Below are positions 17,995 to 26,893 of a stretch of DNA of 64,000 nucleotides, in pieces. The notes under the pieces were generated by a model. It searched no databases. It worked only from the letters and a program-made list of their open reading frames with translations, and was not told the DNA's origin. Every line of letters starts with the position of its first letter. Positions within the stretch are counted from its first letter, which is position 1. The position numbers were made by a program, and so were the translations under genes. Source of the DNA: Microbulbifer halophilus (lineage in GTDB: Bacteria > Pseudomonadota > Gammaproteobacteria > Pseudomonadales > Cellvibrionaceae). The stretch lies in contig NZ_JAPIVK010000009.1 in the NCBI RefSeq assembly GCF_026183675.1, positions 80,795 through 144,794 of the forward strand. The letters run 5' to 3'.

Positions 17995-18405
17995 CTAATC
18001 CTTCACCAGCGGCAGGTTCTGGTTGGCCCACTCGGTCATGCCACCCTGCAGGCGACGCACCTGGAAACCCTGCTTTTTCAGCAGCCGACCCACGTTGCCG
18101 GCGTGCTGGCCCATCTTGTCCGCCACGATCAGCGGTTTGTCTTTCAGCGGCGCCAGCTCGCCGATGCGCTCGGAGATCTCGCCGTGGGGAATGTGCACCG
18201 CGTCGACGATGTGACCGGCGCTGTACTCGTCGCGGTCGCGCACGTCCAGGATGCGCGCATCCTCGATATTGACCATCCGGGTCACCTCGTGGATCGACGC
18301 CGGCGTGCCGGCCCGGTGCCGCTCGGTCAGTGCAAATGCGTAGAGAAGCGCCACCAGCAGGCTGACCAGCAGCCACTGTTCGCTCATAAAGACGAAAAAA
18401 TCCAC
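17995..18405 (-). CDS. Membrane-anchored rhodanese-like protein, YibN type
   Basis: 136 residues. An N-terminal transmembrane helix (about residues 8-26, WLLVSLLVALLYAFAL) is followed by one rhodanese domain: ARILDVRDRDEYSAGHIVDAVHIPHG, then IVADKMGQHAG at the active-site loop, then LQGGMTEWANQNLP. The active-site Cys of true sulfurtransferases is absent from the loop (Asp-Lys-Met), so a catalytic sulfur transfer by the classical mechanism is unlikely. Its place before grxC and secB matches E. coli YibN and relatives. The domain should face the cytosol. Confidence 0.88.
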   Translation of the reverse strand: MDFFVFMSEQWLLVSLLVALLYAFALTERHRAGTPASIHEVTRMVNIEDARILDVRDRDEYSAGHIVDAVHIPHGEISERIGELAPLKDKPLIVADKMGQHAGNVGRLLKKQGFQVRRLQGGMTEWANQNLPLVKD

Positions 18406-18469
18406 CTCGCCCCCAAATCCTGTTCATTGTTCTGAAATACTGGCGCCATACAGCGTCCGATGCGGCGGC

Positions 18470-18497
18470 AGTATACACGATTGTGGCGAAATCTTAA
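18470..18497 (-). promoter_or_regulatory. Likely promoter of the rhodanese-grxC-secB unit
   Basis: On the minus strand TATACT (18475-18470) lies 16 bases after TTAAGA (18497-18492), about 65 bp upstream of the rhodanese start at 18405. The -10 box is good and the -35 box moderate. No other comparable pair is present in the gap shared with gpmI. Confidence 0.45.
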
Positions 18498-18615
18498 CCA
18501 GCAAAATTGTGTACTGGATCGTCTCCCGGCCCCCTGCCGACATGGTTAAAGGGTGGGCAATCAGGTTAAAATCCGCGTCTTCCGATGGAATCCACCGATA
18601 GAGGAATCGTTCGCT

Positions 18616-20163
18616 ATGGCCGCTGCCCCAACCGCTTCCAAACGCCCCCTGGTCCTGCTGATCCTGGACGGCTTCGGCCACAGCGAGAACACCGAGCACA
18701 ATGCCATCCACGCCGCCAGATCGCCGGTCTGGGACGGCATCTGGGCCAGCCGCCCGAAAACCCTAATCCAGACCTCCGGCATGGCGGTGGGGCTGCCGGA
18801 AGGGCAGATGGGCAACTCCGAGGTAGGGCATATGACCCTGGGGGCCGGCCGGGTCGTCTACCAGAACTTCACCCGTATCAACAAGGCGATCGAGGACGGC
18901 GACTTCTTCAAGAATCCCGCCTATACCGCCGCCGTGGACAAGGCCATCGCCAACGACGGCGCCGTGCATATCATGGGACTGGCCTCCGCCGGCGGCGTCC
19001 ACAGCCACGAGGACCATATCGTCGCCATGATCACCCTGGCGGCCCAGCGCGGCGCCAGGGCCATCTATGTGCACGCCTTCCTCGACGGCCGCGACACGCC
19101 GCCGCGCAGCGCCGAACCGACCCTGGCGCGCCTGGCGCAGGTGTGCGATTCCCTCGGCAGCGCCCGCATCGCCAGCCTTTCGGGCCGCTACTTCGCCATG
19201 GACCGCGACCAGCGCTGGGACCGCACCCAGTCGGTCTACGACCTGCTGACCCTGGGCGAGGCCGAGTACAGCGCCGCCGACGCCCAGGCCGGCCTGGCCG
19301 CCGCCTACGAGCGCGGCGAGAACGACGAGTTCGCGGCCCCCACCCGCATCGGCGAGGCGGCGCCGATCCGCGACGGCGATGCGCTGATTTACATGAACTT
19401 CCGCCCGGACCGCGCGCGCCAGCTGACCCGCGCCTTTACCCAGGCGGATTTCGACGGCTTCGAGCGCCGCTCCAAACCGCAGCTGGCGGACTTCGTGATG
19501 ACCACCGAGTACGCGGCAGACATCGGGGCCAGCTGCGCCTTCCCGCCGGAGGAGCTGGTGAACTCCCTGGGCGAATACCTGGCCGGGCAGGGCCGGAAAC
19601 AGCTCCGCATCGCCGAGACCGAGAAATACGCCCACGTGACCTTCTTTTTCAGCGGCGGCCGCGAAGAGCCCTACGCCGGCGAGACCCGCGAGCTGATCAA
19701 GTCCCCGAACGTGGCCACCTACGACCTGCAGCCGGAGATGAGCGCCCCCGAAGTGACCGAAAAGCTGGTGGCGGCGATCGAGAGCGACGAGTACGACGCC
19801 ATCATCTGCAATTACGCCAACGGCGACATGGTGGGTCACAGCGGCGTCTTCGAGGCGGCGGTCGCGGCCGTGGAGGCGCTGGACACCTGTGTCGACCAGG
19901 TTACCAAAGCCGCACTGGCGGCCGGCGGCGAGGTACTGATCACCGCCGACCACGGCAATGCGGAGGAGATGTTCGACGAGAACTCCGGCCAGGTCAGCAC
20001 CCAGCATTCCACCCTGCCGGTGCCCTTCGTCTACGTGGGCGAGCGCAAGCTGAGCCTGCGGGACGGCGGCAGCCTGGCGGACGTGGCACCGACCATGCTG
20101 GCGCTGATGGACCTGCCGCAGCCGGCAGAGATGACCGGCCAGAGCCTGGTTGAATTCGAGTAA
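18616..20163 (+). CDS. gpmI: 2,3-bisphosphoglycerate-independent phosphoglycerate mutase
   Basis: 515 residues from the ATG at 18616 (GAGGA ten bases upstream), matching the usual length; a longer frame from 18553 has no ribosome-binding site. It interconverts 3- and 2-phosphoglycerate in glycolysis using two Mn ions. [10 protein letters not shown] at the N-terminus provides a metal Asp, [16 protein letters not shown] contains the phosphorylated Ser, and later [33 protein letters not shown] and [11 protein letters not shown] supply substrate and metal ligands. It is divergent from the rhodanese gene and followed by envC, a common gammaproteobacterial order. Confidence 0.97.
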   Translation: MAAAPTASKRPLVLLILDGFGHSENTEHNAIHAARSPVWDGIWASRPKTLIQTSGMAVGLPEGQMGNSEVGHMTLGAGRVVYQNFTRINKAIEDGDFFKNPAYTAAVDKAIANDGAVHIMGLASAGGVHSHEDHIVAMITLAAQRGARAIYVHAFLDGRDTPPRSAEPTLARLAQVCDSLGSARIASLSGRYFAMDRDQRWDRTQSVYDLLTLGEAEYSAADAQAGLAAAYERGENDEFAAPTRIGEAAPIRDGDALIYMNFRPDRARQLTRAFTQADFDGFERRSKPQLADFVMTTEYAADIGASCAFPPEELVNSLGEYLAGQGRKQLRIAETEKYAHVTFFFSGGREEPYAGETRELIKSPNVATYDLQPEMSAPEVTEKLVAAIESDEYDAIICNYANGDMVGHSGVFEAAVAAVEALDTCVDQVTKAALAAGGEVLITADHGNAEEMFDENSGQVSTQHSTLPVPFVYVGERKLSLRDGGSLADVAPTMLALMDLPQPAEMTGQSLVEFE

Positions 20164-20193
20164 CCCAAGTTTCGGAGTTGGAGGTGCCTGCCG

Positions 20194-21396
20194 ATGGCAC
20201 AAGCCGGTGAAAACGCAGGATGGGCAGGGGAGCGCAGCGATGTGCCCGTCAAATATCGCATGATGGGCACACTCGCTGCGCTCGTTTTGCCCATCCTACT
20301 CCTGCTGTCTGCGCCATCGGCGCAGGCAGACTCGGACCAGCAGGCGCGCCTCAAAGAGATCAAGCAGCGCATCGAGTCGCTGCAGGAAGAGCTGGGCGAG
20401 GTGCGCAGCCGGCGCGACCAGCTGCTCAAGGATCTGGAAGACAACGAGAAGGATATTTCCGAGCTACACAAGCGCATCGACCAGATCAAGAGCGATATGC
20501 GCAGCCGCGGCGAGAAGCTGCAGGAGCTGAAGCGAGAGCAGCGGGAACTGGAGGAGTCGCGACGAAGTATGCAGCGGCGGGTCGAGCAGGAAGTCGCCGC
20601 CGCTTACCGACTAGGCAGACAGGAGCAGGTCAAACTGCTCCTGAACCAGCAGGACCCGCAGAACATCGCCCGCCAGCTCCACTACCACCAGTACTTCCTC
20701 CGGGAACGCAACCGCATCATCGGCGACTACCTCGCCACCCTCTCCTCCCTGCAGACCGTCAGCTCCAATATCGAGCGCGAGCGCGACACCCTGGCTGCGG
20801 AGCGGCGACAACTGCAGCAGCGCGAACGGCAACTGGTGGGCGCCCGGCGTTCGCGCCAGGCGACGCTGGACGAACTGGCCACGCAGCTGGCGGACAAGAG
20901 CGGCGAACTGCAGCAACTGAAGAGCGACCGCTCGCGACTGCAGAAATTGGTGGACGAAGTCGGCCGCGCCATCGCCTCGCTGGTGAGCCCCCAGGACCAA
21001 CAACCCTTCGCCAAACAGCGCGGCCGCATGCAGTGGCCGGTGGAAGGCCGCCGCGCCAACGCCTACGGCCGGCGCCGCGCCAATGGCATCACCTGGAAAG
21101 GCGTCACCATCCGCGCCGACGCCGGTACCCCGGTGCGCGCCATCCACCGCGGCCGCGTGGTTTTCTCAGACTACCTGCGCGGCCAGGGCATGCTGATGAT
21201 CCTGGATCACGGCGACGGCTACATGAGCCTCTACGCCCACAATCAGTCCCTGACCCGCAGCCTGGGCGAATGGGTGGAGCGCGGCGATACCATCGCCCGG
21301 GTCGGCAACACCGGCGGTCTCAACCGCAGCGGCGTCTATTTCGAAATCCGCCACCGCGGCCAACCGCAGGACCCCACCATCTGGTGCCGCGGCTGA
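20194..21396 (+). CDS. envC: Murein hydrolase activator EnvC
   Basis: 400 residues from the ATG at 20194, which has GGAGG nine bases upstream. Two further in-frame ATGs at 20260 and 20263 lack a ribosome-binding site but would give a more ordinary signal peptide. A signal peptide (LAALVLPILLLLSAPSAQA) ends near residue 45; residues 50-265 are coiled coil; residues 285-400 are a LytM/M23 domain (VTIRADAGTPVRAIHRGRVVFSDYLRGQG, LDHGDGYMSLYAH). The zinc-site residues of active M23 enzymes are not complete, as in E. coli EnvC, which activates amidases AmiA/AmiB at the septum. The codons for the signal peptide overlap a palindromic repeat. Confidence 0.93.
   Translation: MAQAGENAGWAGERSDVPVKYRMMGTLAALVLPILLLLSAPSAQADSDQQARLKEIKQRIESLQEELGEVRSRRDQLLKDLEDNEKDISELHKRIDQIKSDMRSRGEKLQELKREQRELEESRRSMQRRVEQEVAAAYRLGRQEQVKLLLNQQDPQNIARQLHYHQYFLRERNRIIGDYLATLSSLQTVSSNIERERDTLAAERRQLQQRERQLVGARRSRQATLDELATQLADKSGELQQLKSDRSRLQKLVDEVGRAIASLVSPQDQQPFAKQRGRMQWPVEGRRANAYGRRRANGITWKGVTIRADAGTPVRAIHRGRVVFSDYLRGQGMLMILDHGDGYMSLYAHNQSLTRSLGEWVERGDTIARVGNTGGLNRSGVYFEIRHRGQPQDPTIWCRG
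20217..20299. repeat. Palindromic repeat inside the 5' end of envC
   Basis: The left arm AGGATGGGCA...GCGCAGCGA.TGTGCCC (20218-20248) and the right arm GATGGGCACA...CGCTGCGCTC...TTGCCCATCCTAC (20262-20299) are imperfect inverted copies. They match the perfect palindrome between hisH and hisA at 25000-25070. The right arm encodes the hydrophobic core of the EnvC signal peptide (MMGTLAALVLPILL). Confidence 0.8.
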
Positions 21397-21520
21397 CGCC
21401 CCTCTCCCCCGGCCCCTCTCCCGGCGGGAGAGGGGAGCTCTGCAGAGGCACCTGTGCCAGCTCACCATCTACAGCCCCATACAATCCCCTCTCCCCCCGG
21501 GAGAGGGTTAGGGAGAGGGC
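21397..21520. repeat. CTCTCCC/GGGAGAG palindromes
   Basis: Two hairpins of the same type lie between envC and the DUF488 gene: CCCCTCTCCCGG with CGGGAGAGGGG around 21413-21437, and CCCCTCTCCCC with GGGAGAGGG followed by TTAGGGAGAGGGC around 21487-21520. Relatives occur at 25752-25785, 32753-32791, 53671-53720 and 56656-56684. They may also act as transcription terminators or mRNA 3' stabilisers. Confidence 0.7.
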
Positions 21521-21600
21521 GGCCGAATCAGCCACCCAACAACAAAAACCCACCCCACCCAGCTAACCTGACAACAAACCCCACAAACTCGCATTCGGCT

Positions 21601-21960
21601 ATGCCCGCCCCAAAATCCATTCACTGCAAACGCGCCTACGAACCACCCGAGCGAAACGACGGCTACCGCGTACTGGTGGACCGCCTCTGGCCGCGCGGCG
21701 TCAGTCGCGAATCCCTGCAACTGGACGACTGGCGCAAGGACCTGGCGCCGTCCGACGAACTGCGCCGCTGGTTCAATCACGACCCCCGGCTGTGGGCCGC
21801 CTTTTACCAGCGCTACCACAGGGAACTGCGCGAGAGGGAAAAGGAAATCGGGACGCTCCTGAAAGCCTGCAACGGGCGCCCGCTGACGCTGCTCTACGCC
21901 GCACGGGATCCCGAACACAACAACGCAGTGGCATTGAAAATGTTCCTGCAGCGTCATTGA
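21601..21960 (+). CDS. DUF488 family protein, YeaO-like
   Basis: 119 residues from the ATG at 21601; a longer frame from 21454 runs through the palindromes and was rejected. The family signature is present: IHCKRAYEPPERNDGYRVLVDRLWPRGVSRE, then DDWRKDLAPSDELRRWFNHDP and TLLYAARDPEHNNAVAL. The fold is known from structural genomics but no reaction is established. It sits between envC and ctpA, which are adjacent in relatives, so it looks inserted into the unit. No clear ribosome-binding site precedes it. Base use is like its neighbours. Confidence 0.85.
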   Translation: MPAPKSIHCKRAYEPPERNDGYRVLVDRLWPRGVSRESLQLDDWRKDLAPSDELRRWFNHDPRLWAAFYQRYHRELREREKEIGTLLKACNGRPLTLLYAARDPEHNNAVALKMFLQRH

Positions 21961-22100
21961 ATTCACAGGCTCGAACGGAAGGTGATAACACAGACGGCTT
22001 TTCGCGCAGCAGAATGCCCCGCCAACTTGAAAACCCTGCCACCCCCCGCGGTCTACACTTTCGCAAAGAACGGACGCAATAAGGCAGAGGTCTCAACGAT

Positions 22101-23450
22101 ATGTTCACTCCCAAAGCGCTGACCACCTTCATCGGCGCAGCCGCGCTCACCGCCCTGCCGCTGATGGGTTTCAGCGAAGGCGATTCCGGCCAGAACCTGA
22201 TCCCCGCGGCCGAAACCCGCCTGCCACTGGAGGACCTGCGCAGCTTTGCCAAGGTGTTCGAACAGATCCGCCAGGGCTATGTAGAGGAAGTGGATGACAG
22301 CACCCTGCTGGAATACGCAATCAAGGGCATGTTGCAGGGCCTGGACCCGCACTCCTCCTATCTGGACCGCGCCTCCTTCGACGACCTGCAGGCCAACACC
22401 ACCGGCGAATTCGCCGGCCTGGGTATCGAAGTGGGGATTGAGAACGATTACATCACCGTCGTCACCCCCATGGACGATACCCCCGCCGCGCGCGCCGGCC
22501 TCAAATCCGGCGATATCATCCTGCGCCTGTCCGGCAAGTCCCTGAAAGGTGTCGGCCTGGACGAGGCGGTGGAGCGCATGCGCGGGCCCAAGGGTAGCAG
22601 CGTGACCCTGACCATTGCGCGCCAGGGCCACAAGGAACCGTTTGACGTTACCATCGAGCGCGACACCGTGCGCGTGCGCAGTGTGCGCAGCAAAATTCTC
22701 GACGACGGCTACGGCTACCTGCGCATCAGCCAGTTCCAGCTGGATACCGGCAGCGACGTGGCGGCGGAGATCCGCGAGCTGCAGGAAGAGGGCGACCTGA
22801 AAGGTATGGTCATCGACCTGCGCAACAATCCCGGCGGCGTACTGCAGTCCTCGGTGGAAGTGGCGGATGCGTTCCTCGACAGCGGCCTGGTGGTCTACAC
22901 CGAGGGCCGCTCCAAATCCGCCAGCCTGGAATATTCCGCCGAACCCGGCGATATGACCGAAGGTATTCCACTGGTGGTGCTGATCAACGACGGCTCCGCC
23001 TCCGCCGCCGAGATCGTCGCCGGTGCGCTGCAGGACCACCGCCGCGCGGTGGTCATGGGGACCGACAGTTTCGGCAAGGGCTCTGTGCAGACGGTGATCC
23101 CGATCAACAGCGAGCGCGCCATCAAACTGACCACCGCCCTCTACTTCACCCCCAACGGCCGCTCCATCCAGGCCCAGGGCATCACCCCCGATATCGTGGT
23201 CGAGCGTGTAAAAGTCACGCGCATGGAATCCGGAGGCCGCACCACCGAGGCCGATCTCGCCGGCCACCTGGGCAACGGCAACGGCGGCCGGGACCGCAAC
23301 GCCGCCGACCGCAAGCGGGCCATGGAATCCCGCGAAGACTGGTACGGCCGCGACAACCAGATTTTTGAAGCCTTGAATGTACTGAAGGGGATGAATCTCT
23401 ACGCCCGGCAGCACGATAAAAAACGCGAGCGCGTGGCCCGCGTCGATTGA
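22101..23450 (+). CDS. ctpA: C-terminal processing peptidase, S41 family
   Basis: 449 residues. An N-terminal signal peptide (ALTTFIGAAALTALPLMG) exports it to the periplasm. Next come a helical cap (ALKVFEQIRQGYV-like AKVFEQIRQGYVEEVD), a PDZ domain at about residues 90-170 (GLGIEVGIENDYITVVTPMDDTPAARAGLKSGDII), and the protease core. Catalytic residues are Ser in LINDGSASAAEI and Lys in GTDSFGKGSVQ. LRNNPGGVL is also typical. CtpA-type enzymes degrade or trim periplasmic proteins, including cell-wall hydrolases, with adaptor lipoproteins. The gpmI-envC-ctpA order is shared with pseudomonads and links it to division and cell-wall turnover. Confidence 0.94.
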   Translation: MFTPKALTTFIGAAALTALPLMGFSEGDSGQNLIPAAETRLPLEDLRSFAKVFEQIRQGYVEEVDDSTLLEYAIKGMLQGLDPHSSYLDRASFDDLQANTTGEFAGLGIEVGIENDYITVVTPMDDTPAARAGLKSGDIILRLSGKSLKGVGLDEAVERMRGPKGSSVTLTIARQGHKEPFDVTIERDTVRVRSVRSKILDDGYGYLRISQFQLDTGSDVAAEIRELQEEGDLKGMVIDLRNNPGGVLQSSVEVADAFLDSGLVVYTEGRSKSASLEYSAEPGDMTEGIPLVVLINDGSASAAEIVAGALQDHRRAVVMGTDSFGKGSVQTVIPINSERAIKLTTALYFTPNGRSIQAQGITPDIVVERVKVTRMESGGRTTEADLAGHLGNGNGGRDRNAADRKRAMESREDWYGRDNQIFEALNVLKGMNLYARQHDKKRERVARVD

Positions 23451-23456
23451 TCCGGT

Positions 23457-23483
23457 CGGAAGGGGCGGGCTCCCGCCCCTTCC
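23457..23483. terminator. GC-rich hairpin between ctpA and hisF
   Basis: CGGAAGGGGCGGG and CCCGCCCCTTCCG form a 12-13 bp stem with almost no loop, in the 39-bp gap between the convergent genes ctpA and hisF. There is no long T-run, so it may be a weak or bidirectional terminator. Confidence 0.6.
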
Positions 23484-23489
23484 GAGTAT

Positions 23490-24251
23490 TCAGACCCGCA
23501 TTTCTATTCCCGCACTCTCCATATAGGCCTTGGCCTCGGCGATGCTGTATTCGCCGAAGTGAAAGATACTCGCCGCCAGCACCGCGTCGGCACCACCGTC
23601 GAGAACCCCTTCAGCCAGGTGCCGCAGGTTGCCGACGCCGCCGGAGGCAATTACCGGCACCGGCACCGCGTCGGAGACGGCACGGGTCAGGGCCAGGTCG
23701 AAACCGTTCCTGGTGCCGTCGCGATCCATGCTGGTCAGGAGTATTTCCCCGGCGCCGTAGTCGGCCATTTTTTTCGCCCATTCCACCGCGTCGATCCCGG
23801 TGGGCCTGCGGCCGCCGTGGGTGAAAATTTCCCAGCGCCCCTCGCCCACCCGCTTGGCATCGATGGCGACGACAATACACTGGCTGCCGAAACGTTCGGC
23901 CGCCTCGCGCACGAACTCGGGATTCTTGACCGCGGCGGAATTGATCGCTGTCTTGTCGGCGCCGGCGTTCAGCAGGTTGCGGATATCCTGCAGGCTGCGC
24001 ACACCGCCGCCCACGGTCAGCGGGATAAACACCTGCGCGGCCATCTGTTCCACCGTGTGCAGGGTGGTGTCGCGCTCCTCGTGAGTGGCGGTGATATCGA
24101 GAAAGGTGATTTCATCCGCACCGGCTTCGTTGTAGCGCCGCGCAATTTCCACCGGGTCGCCGGCATCGCGGATATCGACAAAGTTCACGCCCTTGACCAC
24201 GCGGCCGGCGTCCACGTCGAGGCAGGGAATAATCCGTTTCGCGAGCGCCAT
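23490..24251 (-). CDS. hisF: Imidazole glycerol phosphate synthase, cyclase subunit
   Basis: 253 residues from the ATG at 24251; a longer overlapping frame upstream is a shadow of his[25 protein letters not shown] is the classic N-terminus, with catalytic Asp in [41 protein letters not shown] (second catalytic Asp) and IASGGVG follow the (beta/alpha)8 barrel. It uses ammonia made by HisH to convert PRFAR to imidazole glycerol phosphate and AICAR. It starts two bases after hisA. Confidence 0.97.
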   Translation of the reverse strand: MALAKRIIPCLDVDAGRVVKGVNFVDIRDAGDPVEIARRYNEAGADEITFLDITATHEERDTTLHTVEQMAAQVFIPLTVGGGVRSLQDIRNLLNAGADKTAINSAAVKNPEFVREAAERFGSQCIVVAIDAKRVGEGRWEIFTHGGRRPTGIDAVEWAKKMADYGAGEILLTSMDRDGTRNGFDLALTRAVSDAVPVPVIASGGVGNLRHLAEGVLDGGADAVLAASIFHFGEYSIAEAKAYMESAGIEMRV

Positions 24252-24253
24252 GA

Positions 24254-24985
24254 CTATTTTCCCCAGCCGTCGCAGAGCTGTTGCGCCCGGCGCAGGTTCA
24301 GCTTGTCTTCGTAGATGGCGCGGCCGGTGATGGCACCGTGGATGTCGCCGGCTTCCAGCAGTTGCTCGATATCCCCGATACTGCTGACGCCGCCCGAGGC
24401 GATGATCGGCACATCCACCGCGCGCGCCATCTCCTGCGTGGCCGGGATATTCACGCCCTGCATCATGCCGTCGCGGGCGATATCGGTGTAGACGATGGCA
24501 CTGACACCGCAATCGGCGAACTGTTTCGCCAGCTCGGTGGCCTTCAACCCGGACACTTCCGCCCAGCCCTCGGTGGCCACCAGGCCGTCCTTTGCATCCA
24601 GGCCGACAATGATATGTCCCTCGAATTCGCGACAGGCTTCCTTTACCAGGCCGGGCTGCTTGACCGCGGCGGTGCCGATGATCGCCCAGGTGACGCCGGC
24701 TTCCAGGTATTTTTCCACCGTGTACAGATCGCGTATACCGCCGCCGATCTGCACCGGCAGGTCCGGGAACTGCTTTGCGATGGCGGTGACCGCCTCGCCG
24801 TTGACCGGGTTGCCGGCGAAGGCGCCGTTCAGGTCCACCAGGTGCAACCGGCGCGCCCCCTCGTCGACCCAGTGCTGCGCGGTGGCCAGCGGGTCGTCGG
24901 AGAATACGGTGGCGTCGTCCATCTCACCCTGGCGCAGGCGCACGCACTGGCCGTCCTTTAGATCTATGGCGGGTATAACAATCAT
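24254..24985 (-). CDS. hisA: ProFAR isomerase HisA
   Basis: 243 residues from the ATG at 24985 ([17 protein letters not shown]); the frame extends upstream to 25012 but the family begins at this Met. The (beta/alpha)8 barrel shows the catalytic Asp in [49 protein letters not shown] (second catalytic Asp) and IASGGVSS. It performs the Amadori isomerisation of ProFAR to PRFAR in histidine synthesis. The gap to hisH is filled by a perfect 71-bp palindrome. Confidence 0.97.
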   Translation of the reverse strand: MIVIPAIDLKDGQCVRLRQGEMDDATVFSDDPLATAQHWVDEGARRLHLVDLNGAFAGNPVNGEAVTAIAKQFPDLPVQIGGGIRDLYTVEKYLEAGVTWAIIGTAAVKQPGLVKEACREFEGHIIVGLDAKDGLVATEGWAEVSGLKATELAKQFADCGVSAIVYTDIARDGMMQGVNIPATQEMARAVDVPIIASGGVSSIGDIEQLLEAGDIHGAITGRAIYEDKLNLRRAQQLCDGWGK

Positions 24986-24999
24986 AACTGGAAAGAATC

Positions 25000-25070
25000 G
25001 TAGGATGGGCAAAGCGCAGCGTGCCCATCGGCCGAAATTTGATGGGCACGCTGCGCTTTGCCCATCCTAC
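25000..25070. repeat. Perfect GTAGGATGGGCA palindrome between hisH and hisA
   Basis: Thirty-base arms beginning GTAGGATGGGCAAAGCGCAG and ending in the exact reverse complement enclose an 11-base loop. It lies within the his operon, between the hisH stop and the hisA start. A divergent copy lies in envC and a partial arm at about 48180. When transcribed it would form a very stable hairpin. Confidence 0.93.
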
Positions 25071-25081
25071 CAGGGGAAAAA

Positions 25082-25744
25082 TCAGGCGCGGCCGCTCCAG
25101 CCGACAAAGTTTTTCAGCAATTGCAGGCCGGCGTCCGCACTTTTTTCCGGATGGAACTGGGTGGCGAAAATATTTTCGCGCGCGACGGCCGCGGCCAGAG
25201 GCACGCCGTAGTCGGTGCGCCCGGCAACCTGGTCATTGTCGTCCGCCGGTACATAGTAACTGTGTACGAAATAGAAACGGCTGCCGTTTTCGATCCCGGC
25301 CCACAGCGGATGTTCCCGCGTCTGCTCGACCCGGTTCCAGCCCATATGCGGGACCTTTAACCTTGAGCCGCAGGCGCCAACCGCTTCTGTTTCACGCAGA
25401 TCGTCGCCGAAAAACTTCACCGGCTGCGGGAAGATATCCAGGCAGTCGACGCCGTCGTTTTCCTCGCTGCGGCGCATCATGATCTGCATACCGACACAGA
25501 CGCCGAGAATCGGCAGGCCGGCGTCGATGGCGTCGCGCAGCAGCGGTTCGAAGCCGGTCTCGACGAAGCCGGCCATGCAATCGCGGATGGCGCCGACACC
25601 GGGTACCAGCAGCCGATCGGCCCCCTGCGCCTGCGCGGGTGTCGAGGCGAGCGCGATCTCCTCGTCCGGCGCCACCTGCTGCAGGGCACTGACCGCCGAG
25701 TGCAGGTTGCCCATGCCGTAGTCGAGTACTGCGATTTTCTGCAT
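25082..25744 (-). CDS. hisH: Imidazole glycerol phosphate synthase, glutaminase subunit
   Basis: 220 residues. A class I glutamine amidotransferase that releases ammonia from glutamine and channels it to HisF. KIAVLDYGMGNLHSA starts the protein, the nucleophile Cys lies in LGVCVGMQ, and the His-Glu pair in ATQFHPEKS. The oxyanion strand region LVPGVGA is also present. It is followed by hisA, with a palindrome between the two, and preceded by hisB with a 44-bp gap that contains a CTCTC/GAGAG palindrome. Confidence 0.96.
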   Translation of the reverse strand: MQKIAVLDYGMGNLHSAVSALQQVAPDEEIALASTPAQAQGADRLLVPGVGAIRDCMAGFVETGFEPLLRDAIDAGLPILGVCVGMQIMMRRSEENDGVDCLDIFPQPVKFFGDDLRETEAVGACGSRLKVPHMGWNRVEQTREHPLWAGIENGSRFYFVHSYYVPADDNDQVAGRTDYGVPLAAAVARENIFATQFHPEKSADAGLQLLKNFVGWSGRA

Positions 25745-25788
25745 CAGAGATTACCTGTTTTCCCCTCTCGCACGGGGAGAGGAGAGCT

Positions 25789-26388
25789 TCAAAGAACACC
25801 CTTGGTGGACGGTGTGGTGCCGGCCATGCGCGGATCCGGCGTCAGCGCCATGCGCAGGGCGCGGCCGAAGGCCTTGAATACCGTCTCCACCTGGTGGTGG
25901 GCGTTGTGGCCGCGCAGGCAGTCGATATGCAGGGTCACCAGGGCGTGATTGACGAAGCCCTGGAAGAATTCGTAAAAGAGCTCGGTATCGAAATTGCCGA
26001 TGCGCTTCTGGGTAAAGGGCACGTGCATCTCCAGGCCCGGGCGGCCGGAGAAATCGACCACCACCCGCGAGAGCGCCTCGTCCAGCGGCACATAGGCGTG
26101 GCCATAGCGGGTCATGCCCTTCTTGTCGCCGATCGCCTCGGCGATCGCCCTGCCCAGGGTGATGCCGATATCCTCCACCGTGTGGTGATCGTCGATATGC
26201 ACATCGCCGTCGCAGGTGATATCCAGGTCGATCATACCGTGGCGGGCGATCTGGTCGAGCATATGCTCCAGGAAGGGCACGCCGGTGTCGAACCGGCCGC
26301 GGCCGTCGCCATCCAGATCGAGGCTGACCTCTATCCGGGTTTCCAGAGTGTCGCGCTTGACGCTGGCCTTGCGCATAGACGAATTCAT
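25789..26388 (-). CDS. hisB: Imidazoleglycerol-phosphate dehydratase
   Basis: 199 residues from the ATG at 26388; an in-frame ATG at 26376 ([13 protein letters not shown]) matches relatives equally well, and AAGGA is better placed for it. It removes water from IGP to give imidazole acetol phosphate, using Mn. The duplicated metal motifs [10 protein letters not shown] and [20 protein letters not shown] are clear, as are [13 protein letters not shown] and a terminal PSTKGVL. It is the first gene of hisB-hisH-hisA-hisF. The protein is the monofunctional dehydratase without the phosphatase domain found in E. coli. Confidence 0.96.
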   Translation of the reverse strand: MNSSMRKASVKRDTLETRIEVSLDLDGDGRGRFDTGVPFLEHMLDQIARHGMIDLDITCDGDVHIDDHHTVEDIGITLGRAIAEAIGDKKGMTRYGHAYVPLDEALSRVVVDFSGRPGLEMHVPFTQKRIGNFDTELFYEFFQGFVNHALVTLHIDCLRGHNAHHQVETVFKAFGRALRMALTPDPRMAGTTPSTKGVL

Positions 26389-26504
26389 CCTTATTTCAGG
26401 CGTTGAGATGGAAGGCGCGAATTATAGGACTAATAGCGGCCTCTGTGGCCACTTAGTGTCAGATGAAACTTGATTAGTGAGCCACAGCCCATATCATACA
26501 GGCC

Positions 26505-26795
26505 ATGATCAATCGCTCCCGCCAACAGTCCCGCTTCTGGGCCAGCCTGTTTCTGCTGCTTGCACTGCTGGCAGCGCAGCCGCTGTGGGCGGAGCATATC
26601 CACCTGGACGACGGCCAGGTGGAGCTGTGCGATCTCTGCTTCAACCATATGCCCGGCGCCATCGGCAGCGACTTCCAGTTCGCCCAGCCGGTGCCGGTCG
26701 CGCCCTACAACAGCCAGTCCGCACCGGTACCGGGCGACTGCCAGCCGGAGCGCCAGAGCGCCCGCGCCCCTCCCGCCCCCCTGTCACTCAGCTGA
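26505..26795 (+). CDS. Small periplasmic His/Cys protein upstream of zinc receptor
   Basis: 96 residues. A signal peptide (FWASLFLLLALLAAQPLWA) leads to a mature start of EHIHLDDGQVELCDLCFNH, which places two His and a CxxC motif close together, a plausible metal site. The rest is Pro/Ala/Gln rich. It lies 98 bp upstream of the ZnuD-like receptor in the same direction. Small exported proteins of this shape often accompany metal TonB receptors; a role in periplasmic zinc handling is inference. No Zur-like palindrome was recognised upstream, although CTGTGGC and GCCACAG form an inverted repeat near 26440-26486. Confidence 0.65.
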   Translation: MINRSRQQSRFWASLFLLLALLAAQPLWAEHIHLDDGQVELCDLCFNHMPGAIGSDFQFAQPVPVAPYNSQSAPVPGDCQPERQSARAPPAPLSLS

Positions 26796-26893
26796 TCCAG
26801 CCCCATTTAGCGATTTCCGGCGACGGCTGTCCGCCCATGTCTGCGTATTGCGGTACGCGGCGCCCGTTGCCCGTGTGACAGGAATAAAAACCG

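Noticed and set aside
18763..20202. 479-residue open frame antisense to gpmI
   Set aside because: Shadow of gpmI, with typical His/Val/Ala-rich reverse-frame composition.
26401..26504. Zur box before the zinc receptor operon
   Set aside because: No sequence close to the gammaproteobacterial Zur palindrome was found; only a GTGGC/GCCAC inverted repeat is present.
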